From positions 67,927,345 through 67,991,344 of the forward strand of contig NC_092794.1 in NCBI RefSeq assembly GCF_918797505.1: a DNA stretch of 64,000 nucleotides, read 5' to 3'. Source of the DNA: Bemisia tabaci. Its lineage: Eukaryota > Arthropoda > Insecta > Hemiptera > Aleyrodidae. The position numbers and the translations under genes were made by a program. How positions within the stretch are numbered: position 1 is the first letter of the stretch; every line of letters begins with the position of its first letter. Below the pieces are notes generated by a model that worked only from the letters and a program-made list of their open reading frames with translations, made no database searches and was not told where the DNA came from. Below are positions 25,201-37,200 of the stretch, in pieces.

Positions 25201-28200
25201 ACATATGTACATGATGTCAGAATTTCTCAGAAGAAATTTCTTACAGTCCCTATGTATCAGGAAAAACTCAGAGTATATAAAGAGGGAAAGTATTCTCCCT
25301 CGCAGTTGAAATGTCCTTGTCGTCTCATTAAATATTGCCAAATGTGTATGCAGATATTATCATTAAAGCATTTTAAATATACACTCTGATTTACATGCGG
25401 ATAAAGGAATTGTGAGAATATCATCCTCAATTATCATTTCCCTTTATTTACCAAGTTTTTTTCTTATTTATTAATTATTTTCTTTTCTTTACGTTCCTTT
25501 TTTAAACGAAGTCAGGAAGTTTGGCAACAGCTACTTGATTATTTTATCTTGCCCACTATGCAGTATAACTAACTATAACCATCTTCGGGTTTTTTACTTT
25601 CCTTATTCTTGAAAAAACTCGGGAAAACCGATTATCCGAAGGTGTAGTACAAATGTACCACCAATCTAAGTAGCTTCCGGTTGTTTATACTATAACTTTT
25701 GATTACTAATTTCACGCCGTTGGTTTTTCTTCCTTCAATCATGCGATGTATGTATTACTCTGTAGCAGTTATTGGCTTATCGAAACGGAAGGAAACTAGG
25801 AAGGTCAAAGGAGTTTTCATCATTTGTGGTTGAGCTCATAAATTCTAAGTCCATGGTAATGGCTTTTCCAACTGTAGCAACGGAGAACTTTTAACATGAG
25901 CGAGCGAGTCACGCACGTAACTCGCGTTACGTAAAATCATTGTCGTATGAACTCACGTTTGATGCCACAAGTCCGCTCTCTACATATAAGCTGGCTACAT
26001 CTTCTATTTTCCTGCGAACAGGAATCCAGGAAACTCATACCAAAAACTAAAATGTGCCTAATTTATAACGGAGGTGTGGTCTGAAATTAGTATATAGAAG
26101 GCTTCAGCTCTGCCACGCACATTGCCACTTTTAATTTTATCATCATGAATGCCGTTTATAATCTGACGTAGTTTTCATGTGAACTCAATGTCTATCAGAT
26201 TCCATGTCGAATTCCATTGTCAAAAAAGCACGAGTCCGTTTTAATTCCGAACTGTATCCTTGTTCACTCAACCGTGCTTTCAAACCAAACCGAACTACAA
26301 GAAAAGCTCGGTTGCTCATACTGAGGATACCATTCCCAAAACCGAGACTGCGGTTGCATGAACCGAATAATACAGCCGAAATGAAACACTCCTGCGGTTA
26401 CTTACGATTGCTTACGGTACTTACGGTTCTTGTGACCGTAATTTTCTTCTCGGCGTAGAATAGAACACATACCAGTGAAATTAAGTCTCTAGGCGTCAGT
26501 GATTTCCTATCTAAAGTGCCGAGAACAGTCTCAATCTTTACTCCGCTTTTACAAGTGGCTCCTTCACTCAGAGTGAAATATACTCCGAATTTATAAAAGT
26601 GCAGATCGAAAAATGTATCATTGCTCTAACAAATAACCGAGTTTCAGCCCCCACTGGGGTTGAATATTTCAATCGTTTGGTCATTTCTGAAGTCCCGTCT
26701 TTATTCTATTTCAACACGAACACTGGAAAAAAACACAATGGATCTAGAGTCCAGACTCTTAAAAACATCGACAGTAAAAAATACTCTTGATTCAATCGGA
26801 TTTTTGCTTAAATCAAGAACCAAGCCTCTTAATTTGAGCGGATTTCCTTTTGATTCAAGCAAAAATCTCATTGAATCAAGAGTATTTTTTCATGTCAATG
26901 TTTTCAAGAGTCTGGACTCTAGATCCAATGTGTTTTTTTTTTCCAGTGAAGGTTGAGACACCCTGAAACGAGCAATTCATTTTCCACAATTCAGGCACCG
27001 TGTAAGATCAAATAACTTCATTTTTTATCGTATCTCGTTATCAAATTCACCATCACCGAGGACCAAGCCAGTAGGTAAATAATACATCCGACATAAATAG
27101 TTTTCCGTTTCAGCTTTTTCCGTTGCACATAATTCGTCCAGTCGTGTCAAATAAAACCCGAAAAATTTGAATGTTAAAAATAATTTTTCTTCGCCACTCC
27201 GACGTTTATCAAACGGGCGACTTAATGCTCTGTAACACGTGACACGTTAATCGTCAGAAATATGGCATGTCGCGAATTAAATCCAAGAAGAAATCAAAAT
27301 AATCATCTAATCTGATAAACTTATCTTATTATTTCAATAAACTCTTATCGTTCTTTTAATTGCGCGACATTACTTATCAGTGGATAAATGGTTTAGTTTT
27401 TTTTAGCACTGAAGCTTACACCGATAAGAATCAATCGTCTGAAACGCAGAAAGTGTTCCAAGCTTTTTCGCCAGCGATAAACTTTTTCATATCACCCTAT
27501 TGGTTTTCGGGAGAGAGATGGAGACATTGTATTGTAATCTATAAGGTGCAGTTTTGGTCAACTTACTGCCGCTACGCGGCTACGTGCGCGTATATTCCGC
27601 ATTCAATTCTTCTTCAATTTCCATTGTACGAACAAAACAAGCACTGGTGTTAGAAAATCCCCTTCCATCATTATTATTTTATAGTGGTCACTTCTTTTCA
27701 GCCGAAGGTCATTGTCGAAGTTTAAAAGAATAGTATCGGTCGACTAGCCAAGTTCGTCCCATCTAGAGGTCATTCGGTCTACGTACCGAGGTGGCGCTAC
27801 ATTGGACGGCTTAATAATGATTTCAGGTGACTCCAAGAGCAGAGACGCCTATTATTCTCGAGAATTTTGCATCCGTTAAGTGCAGAGGCTCGATACCTTG
27901 ATCCAGTACCGCTGGATTTATTATGATCCTCAATTTTGACCTCCATCGATGATGTTACATTGTCACAGGTTAAACGTTTCCATGCACTTTTGACGCTTCG
28001 CTGTATTTTTCCGGGGCTACAATTATTTCGGACCGAACTAATTTATTCTACTCAGTCTTCACCAACCGATGATAATCATGCCGCTATCTCTTTAAGTGAA
28101 ACGGTTATTGTAAAACGGTGTTGACATTGATCGCTACCATGAAGGTGATTCTCTTGAATGATTATACCATCAATATGAGGATTCCCACCTTAGTTTTTCG

Positions 28201-31200
28201 AGCTGCTCGCTGTTGTATCATCAAGCATGAAACTTTAAAGAGCCAGATTAGGAGGATTTTGAGGAGGGTTTTTGGGGGCAGCACGAAAAAAGTAAAAATT
28301 GGCAGGGGTAACCGTAGTCAGTGTTCTACTAGACGTGTATGGTTACCCGTCAGTAATCTAAACACATGTTTACTGCCTACTTGGTTTTCTAGAGAGTATG
28401 CAGTTTAATTTAAGGTTCTCGGATAATTCAGCTCCTTACCAAAAATTGTTTGTTTCCTGTATCCATTAGATAAACCGACTATGGCTGAAATTAGTATCAG
28501 CCGAACTGTATTACTCTAACAATAGATCGCACAGTGAAGGTGGTGAAATTTTCCACATCGTATTTCCTTTCGGGATGAATCGTAAGTCCAACGATAGTAT
28601 GTTGTGATCTTAAATTAAAGTAAAAAATCATTTCTAGTCCCATGGTAAGAATATGTGCTTATACAATTTGGCACTCTCCCATGCAGTGAATGAATTGTTA
28701 CGTGATATCCCGTACCCTTTCAAAGTATCTCTCAAGTCCCAAAGCGCCTTCAAATCCCTCCATTGCAACCGGAGATACACACCATTCCCCTCAACGAAGG
28801 CAACAGAGTTATTATGACATTAGGTTGATCACGCGTTTTGAGGACAAGTTCAAAAAATATCGAGAGAATCTTATCAGTAAGTTGAATATTGAAACTAAAT
28901 TACTTCTTGATCGATCGATTTCATATCTATTCAAGCTGCAGCTTGAATAGAGCTCCATGGGGCTCATTGATCAAAATTGATCGGTAAGATCGACCAGCAT
29001 CAGGGAGTTGTAAACAATTTTTGAGAAATTGTAGGAAGCTGAATCTTAGGGGAGATCAAGCCTTAACCCTGGTTTAGTTAGACATTTTCGGGCTTGATCC
29101 GTCTCAAAATATTCGTTGAGCATTCATCTTTTCCCTGGCACTAATAACTCACAAAATAACCTGCGTTTTTTTGGGCCGAAGTTCTTCTATTCACGGACGG
29201 TCACTAATTTTCAATTTTCAGATTTCCAGAAAATTGACTCACAAAATGCATTACGTAATACTTGAGCGGTGGCTCCTCAAGTCACCAATCAAACACTTTA
29301 AACTGGACAGAGGGCAACACTGGAAAAAAAAAACACATCGGAGCTAGAGTCCAGACTCTTAAAAACATCGACAAGAAAAAATACTCTTGATTCAATCAGA
29401 TTTAAGCTTAAATCAAGAACCAAGCCTCTTAATTTGAGCGGATTTCCTTTTGATTTAAGCGTATATCTGCTCGAATCAAGAGTCATTTTTCTTGTCAATG
29501 TTTTCAAGAGTCTGGACTCTAGATCCAATGTGTTTTTTTTCTTCCAGTGAACTCTTCGGTTTTGTTTATAAAAGCCGGCTGCAAAAGAATCCGCTATACA
29601 ACCGCCTGGCCTCGTTGAGAAACGCTCATCGCAAAAGAATCCGCCTTAACTGCCCTTTCAGAAATCGGTATTTTCAGACAGAAACTGAAAATTCGCACAT
29701 TATTGGAAAATAAGTTTTGTCAACAGAAGATCCTCCAGCGGAGTTGATCAACCCGCGACGCGTGCCATTGACTGCCCCTCCGCTGAATCAATATTGATTT
29801 TCGCATGGGCCGGCCGGCGAGCTATGGCGACGGAGTCAAAGATTACGCCACAATTATTTACAAACAGAAGAACGTACGTAGCAATTGAGCCGCGCGTTCG
29901 AAGAACATCGTAAGTCCGGCGGCAATCCCATTGCACTTACGCGTTTCTTCAAACGAGCCGTTTCTATTGAGTGTGCAAAGCCTGCGAGAAAAGCGGATGT
30001 GCGGTGTATTTTAAATGGAACATACTCGGTTTTTCCGTGGGGGGCCTCGTATGTCAGATATGCGACGAGGACCGGCCGGACGCATGCCGCAAGTCACGTA
30101 AGCAGCGGCGCTTGACATTTTCCATTTCTGAATTTGAGCCATCCCAGATGAGACGCCCAGACTAGACGCCGCGACGCCGCCGCCGCCCTAGGATGGGCGT
30201 CGCGCGAGACGACGCGCGCGACCAACGCCCGCCCGCGAATCCTGATTCGCGATGAAGAGTCGCGACAATTAGTCGCCTTTCCCGCGGTCCCTCTGAACTC
30301 TTGTTTCATGTTCCGGGAACCATTATCCAGCTCTTGCAGGGGTTGGGAATTCGCGGAATTAGTGCTTTACGCCGTCGCACACGGAGAAAAAAACTTCGTG
30401 CTTGGGACCCGAAGTTTAGGTCATATGGACCTCTGAAGTTTTCAGATTGAGCATCTGAACACTTAAGGTCTAGCTGTCGAGGTTCGGATCACACACCTGA
30501 AACTTCATTTGTTACATCTGAAGTACTTCAGCTGTGAGAATCGAAGTTTTTCGGATGTGAGAACCGAAGTTCTTCGGTTGTGAAAATCGAAGTACTTCAG
30601 ACGTAAGAACTGAAGTTTCAGATGTGTGATCCAAACCTCAGCAGCTGGACCTCAAAAGTTCGGATGCTCAATCCGAAAACTTCAGAGATCCATATATGAT
30701 CTAAACTTCGGGTCCCATGCACGAGGTTTTTTTCTCCGTGCAGAGAGCAAAAACTTCTCGAGCACGCGACCTGTGAATCGCGATCGGTCGCGTGCGAAAA
30801 TCGGGTTTCAAAAATTGGAAAGTAGGCGGACGTCAGCGTCAAAATTCCAAATTTTCCGCCGAGAAATCCCAAAAAAAAACCCTAACTTTTTTACAAAATG
30901 CAGCGATATGGACGTCATGAGCTCCCGAAGTTCATCTCTTAGTTGTCGAGGAAAAAAGGGTTTCTAAAGTGACAAGGCCAATTTTGAAAAATGGGAAGAC
31001 CTAAAACTTTCCGTATCCCATGTTGCCAGAGAAACCAGTATACCGCCCTTATTTTCAGTATCGAGTTTCCTTCAAAACTATAGATTGGGCTAATTCTAGT
31101 GAACCAACTGATCGAGCAAGGTAAAGACGTCATCAGTCCATATCTCATTGGAAAAAAAACCACATCGGATATAGAGTCCAGATCCTTGAAAACATCGACA

Positions 31201-34200
31201 AGAGAAAATACTCTTGATTCAATCGGATTTTTGCTTGAATCAAAACGAAATCCGCTCAAATTAAGAGGCTTGGTTCTAGATTTAAGCGAGATTCTGATTG
31301 AATCAAGAGTACTTTTTCTTGTCGATGTTTTTAAGAGTCTGGACTCTAGATCCAATGTGTTTTTTTCCTAGTGAATATCGAGTTTCCTTCAAAACTATAG
31401 ACTGGGCTAATTCTAGTGTACCAACTGATCGAGCAAGGTGAAGACGTCATTAGTCCATATCTGCATCGCAAGTCTTTTCGAAAGTATCGGTTCCTTTGAT
31501 TTAACCCCTCATCTCTTATCTATCAAATAATAGTGATTTGCAACCGAAATATTGCAAATTCATATTTGCAACGGCCCCATTTGACCTCTTGCTATGTGAG
31601 GTTGATGATACTTGACTGGCTGACTGGGTACGCGCACCAATTGACCTTGATGGTCGAGCGTTTGCCCGCAAGGGCCGTGGGACTTCCAGGCTTTCGGTGA
31701 GAATTTTTTCTCCCCGTTCATTAGTTTCGAGGCGGATCAAATTGATCATCCATTTTCACTCTTCAGGAACCTTGAAGTTGCGCAACGCATCGCGCTACTT
31801 TTTATTTTACCCATCAAATGCCGATTTCAGTTCTCATCTCCTATACGCTGTGTCGAACGGCGGAGAGCTGGAAAGTTTAGGTTAGGTGACAGAACGCCAC
31901 TTAACGTTTTTTTTGTATCCCCCTACGCAAGTGCTCATTTTACGCAACGTTTTACGTGAACGTGACTTGTCCGTTTTGAATTTTTCCTGGTGCTCAAGGC
32001 TCGCCGGCACTTTATCTCCGGTCGCACGCAATGCAGCTTTTTGTAATTTGTATTAACTTGTTTTATCAATGGCGCACTGTTCCTAACCGAGGAACACAAC
32101 TAAATCCCCCCCCCCCCCCCCCGACCCAAGAACAGAGTTCGCGATAAGTTGCGACTTGATCGGAGAATGTGCCGCGAATTTATCGACGTCGATGTGTTGC
32201 AATGATATAGGATAAAAAATTGCGATTTCATCGCATACATTTTCAATAAAATCGCAATTTTGTAGAGATGTAATTTTGACAAGATCGAGGATAATTGCTC
32301 AAACGTTGATGATTCTAGCGATTTCATCGCCCAAAAATTGCAAAAAAAAAAAAACAAAAAAAATTCGCAACTTCATTTCAAAATATCGTGATCTCTCCGT
32401 TGAAAAATGCTACTTTGGGTGGCTTTTTTTTCGTAGCTGAAAAATGTGTCGAAACAGACATTCCTCCTCCTTAGTTCGCTAAAATGTTACCACTTTTAAG
32501 CAAGATAAAGAGGACGTTCAGTATGACATTTTCCCTTTTTAAACGCAGGAAAAAAATTCTTGAGCTGCACGGATCCAACTTCGTGACGAAAAAGTGTCGT
32601 ATCAAGCGAAGAAGAGAGAAATCTAATGACTGATTCCTGCTACTCATTTAACCTCTTTCTCTCTCTCTCAATGGAAATATACTCAAATTTTAAACGAATT
32701 TTTGTAGTTGCTTCTGCTCGTCCAACAATTTTCATTATTTTAAAACGTGCATCACAAACGTCTCGAAGTTTGTAGAAAAGTCGCTAGAAACCGTTCAAAA
32801 TGCATCATAATCGAGGCAAATGGAATATTTGCCGAGAGTCATTCTAATAGGTGATCTTTTAACCTTGCATGCGTAGCGCGCCCAACTCATATCAGACACC
32901 CGTGTCACATCCGTACCGTGATCACGTTTTTCGGGCCCAGTCGAGAATTTTAACGAGATCTTACTCTTACAGGCTACTTTCATCTTCCATACTAATCAAT
33001 ACAGTGATTATACTTCAGGAAAAAAAAAATTAATTTCATTATCAACCACATCAATACTTCGAGGCATTCTGCGTGGTATCAAGCCATAGACTTTTAACCC
33101 GCCACCAAGAAATTACGAGTCTGTAAATTTTTTGCGTGTCTTCGCTTTTCCATGAAGAGTTTTCTCTCCCCCTTCCCACCACCTCTCTTTGAAAAGGAAG
33201 GAAATATTTATTACCGATTGTTTTTTTGATTGATATTGGTTTCTTTAGGAATCTATAATATTGTCATTTTACGTACTCAAATGTAAAATTTTAGGAACCA
33301 TTTGACTGGCATGCCTAATTTTTAGCAGCTCTCCAGAACTTTTCAAGGGAAAAAATAGTTTTTTGCATTATTGTTGCATGAAATTTACCAGAGGCACAAA
33401 GAGTCCGTCAAAATTCATTACGGAATCCATGCTTGAAGAATTCGTGGCGGGTTGCGTCTGAACTTTTAGGCGCCGTGCGAAAGTTTGGCCATCTCTCTCA
33501 GTTTTTAGGTGCGAAAGCCACACCTTTAGGCGCATTTTTTGTATGGCGCCCGGTGAACTCAAAACATGCACTATTTTTTTCGTTACTCGCGACTAGTAAG
33601 CCTATCCACCCATATTGAAACACCGCACCGGCTACTGATTTAACTTCTTGTCGCGGGTAAATCATAATTGGACGTATGTCTGTCAAACGGAACTATGTGC
33701 ATTAAGACATGAGCCCTGAGACCCATAAGAATACACGCATACCAGGGCTCACGTCATAATGCACATAGTTCCGTTTGATAGAAATACGTTCAATTGACCG
33801 GCTCGACGCGGCGACAGCCACCCGAGGCGCTAGGCGAGTCATCTACAGAAGCAATTGGTTCCTCGGGTTGGCACTCGGAACTCATGAGCCTCCCAAGTCC
33901 CGCCGGACCTGCTAACCAAGGGCTCATGAGATCCGGACACACCGGTGGATTGGAAACCGGACAGTTCAACAATCGCCGATGGACGTGCGTCGTCCGCGCA
34001 ATCGCCATCGTGGCTGAGGAGCCAAGCTGAGTTTCAAGGCGCTGAAGGAAGAGTAGCCCGGTAAAAACAGCGTATGAACATTTTGTCGTTGCCAAATTGC
34101 GTCTCATAAAACGCAAATATATATAAAAAAAAAAAAAAACTCGTCGAGTTTTGATCTTGAATCCTAAAAGTTTGATACAAAAATACTCGAATATTTTCCC

Positions 34201-37200
34201 AGCAATCGGTATTTTATCGAGAGGAATGTGGCAACATGTTGACGCTTATACTGCCTTGTTAAGTGAGAACGCCGTATGAGCCATCAGGTGTTGCCAAATT
34301 CCCCTCGACAGATCAAGAATTTTCACGCAAATTTGTGAATGTTTCTCCTCGGGTTTTTCACAGGATTTTATTCCAGGTTTGATCTTAAAAGCCTGAAAAT
34401 TTCAAGGAAAAATATCCGTAACTTTCTTCAAAAGTAAATATTTTCGAAGAAGAAATTTGGCAAGATTCGAATGGTAGTACGGCGTTTTTCCGTGAGACGG
34501 CAGTATAGAGCGCTCTTCCTGAGCCAGGACGGATCTGATATTCGTGGTCACCAGGCCGGGCCCGGGTCGGTGTTTGTAAGCTCCGAGCGTGGTCTGGGCT
34601 GGAGTTGTCCTCGACTGAGGTAAACTGGACGCTAAAGCGAGGTACTGAGGGTCAAGATCAAGACAAACGACAATTTTATTCCCGCCCGGCGCACTCCGAC
34701 TCCATGCTCACTATTTTTGACGTGACGGTAGTGTTGTTGTGCCTTTTGAGGTCCTTGCATTCTTCGGGAAACCCTCCTTATGTCTCAGTTCCTGAATCTG
34801 ATTCGCTGTATCAGTGTGTCATCGGAAGTCGTATTAGTAGTCGATCCTTAAACACCTCATTACTTCACGAGGCTCTCGGAGACCAGTATGATATCAGTAT
34901 GGTATCAGTATGGTATCAGTATGGTATCAGTATGGTATCAGTATGGTATCAGTATGGTATCAGTATGGTATCAGTGTGGTACCAGTATGATATCAGTATC
35001 GTACCAGTACGATATCAGTATCGCACCAGTATGGAGGTGTGCAGTTCTCGACCGCGCGATCGCCAGCTTTTAGACATTCAACTTTTAGGAAATAATGTGA
35101 CTTTGGCACACATTCTAAAATTATCCCAAAAAATCACAAAATTTTGATCAGCGTGTTATGTCGACCTTCTTTTCGAAAATTTTGCGTGTTGCTGAAAGGT
35201 GCGGAGCGAGGCCGAGAAAAATCCGTGCCCCTGTCAGCATGATATCATGCTGATATCTCATGCACGAGAATTTGCAAGTGTCTGAAATTTGATGGATTTC
35301 GTGCTTAAGTGGAAACTACTGAGTGAACTGAACACGAGGATACCCTTGGTTCATGAATTGAACAATTATTGGAGAAGATATAATAAAATGATCTAATCTG
35401 CTAAAATACATGTCTTTAAATGGGAAATGCCGCCAGATGATGCCACTAGGCGGTGCATTTTCTCACTTTTAAATCTATTTTTATACTATTTCCCATTTCA
35501 GAAAAAAATTATAAAAATCCAATACTGTGAAATCAGCTCTTTAAGTACTTTCAGATTAGATGAAGCAATAATAAATTTGCATGCAAATCCTCCATTTAAT
35601 ACTGATTCAGCATTATCTCATGCTGATCGACTGCACTAGGAATCAAAGCTTGCTAACTAATATTTTAGTCCAGAGAGAGTTTGCTCACGACTTATGTATG
35701 GATCAAACCATCCATGAACGGCACAGCCACAGCCTACCCAAGGCAGACAGCGACAGCATGAACAAAGGGTGACAAGTTCTTTGAAATTTAGGAAAAACCA
35801 AGGAAAATTGGAAAACCAAAAAATATCACGCAGTCGCGAGACTTTCAGCTAATATACTGTCCAAATTGAGAACATTCCTCGCCTAACCAGTATCGTGAAT
35901 TTTTCACACCCTCATTTCCTGGGAATTTCACTCAACGGTGAAAATTCTCGAAAATCGCTGTCGAATTTCAATGTTCTTCAAACACGATCATGAATTCCGC
36001 TTTTTTCCATCTCAAAAATTTCGCGGCAAGAATAGCTCTCGAATGGCATTTACATGTCTAATTCCCACTCAAAACCAGCCATAGTCTCAGAATTCCACGC
36101 CTGAAACCCTAAAAAAAATCAAAGAAATTGAAAATTCAAAAAAGCGTGTCGCGCTCTCAGCCGTCTCACGACGTAAGAGAATACGTCGATGTAATCTGTC
36201 GGTCGTAGCTGATGTAATCAGTCGTAAGGCCGCTGATAATGAGTCTCCAAATTCAAGAGAGCAGAGGCGACAGCAAGTGGAAGTAAGAGATTTTTTTAAA
36301 TAATTTTAATCGAAGCCACAGCACAGCGGCGTGTATGAATAAAACGGGGGCAGTTTCGCCGGGTTCACACCTCGCAATTTTCCACCGGCGTTTTTTCCCG
36401 GAACGCGGAGTTATGGCATTCCGAACGAAGATGTAATCGCGTAATTCGAATGTCATTTAAAAAAGTATTTGCATAACGAGTAGATTCCTGTTTTCTCCGC
36501 GCTACGCACGAGAGAGACATTGTGTGTTGTCGGGGATCGCACCGCCGTGATGAGCGCGTAAAATGCAAATTTATGAATGAAACCCAACATCGGCCTTGAA
36601 CCAGCCTTGAAGGCGCTGGCTTTGACGGGATCAGGTGGCCGCATGCCGTCTCAAATATTACGCTTGTTTTGATACAAGCGTTAAATTCGAAGATGATAAC
36701 TGAATTAAGTGCGCTCGCTTAATTTCCAATGCAAGGAAACATCTTCATGGACGAATATATCACCCTTTCTGTAAGATTTTTTCGGAATATTTTAGGTAGA
36801 TACTCATAGAGAGGTCCCGCGTTCGATTCCCGACCAGGTGAGAAAAATTCGATGGTCTCAAACAACGTGGTTTTCTGAGACTGGCTTGATTAGGGATGGA
36901 GGGGGGATAGGACTTTGGACGGTAAAGCGCGAGATTATCCCTCGTGGGATATTTGAAGTGAAATTAAACGCAATGCACTCTGCTATGTGCTTTTCAATGT
37001 GTTTTACAATACTTTGCAATGTTGCCTATGATATTTCGTAGCTTGGCTGACATAAGAGTGTAACCACACATTGAGATAAGCCCGGAAAAGCACTGAATGT
37101 TATGGACGACAGGGTTCATTGCAAGGTGGAGTTACGCCCTTAATTCAGAAAGGCGACGATTAATTCGTTCAAGAGCCGATGAAAATTTTCCTTTACGATC

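Noticed and set aside
26660..26956. Open frames with SRLLKTSTRKNTLDS-type peptides, repeated at several loci on both strands
   Set aside because: They coincide exactly with family A MITE hairpins; self-complementarity explains similar peptides on both strands.
33790..34116. Overlapping 78- and 108-codon frames on opposite strands
   Set aside because: GC-rich DNA with few stops; no known domain on either strand.
34605..35147. 180-codon plus-strand open frame
   Set aside because: The open length is created by an 11-bp minisatellite that lacks stops in all plus frames.
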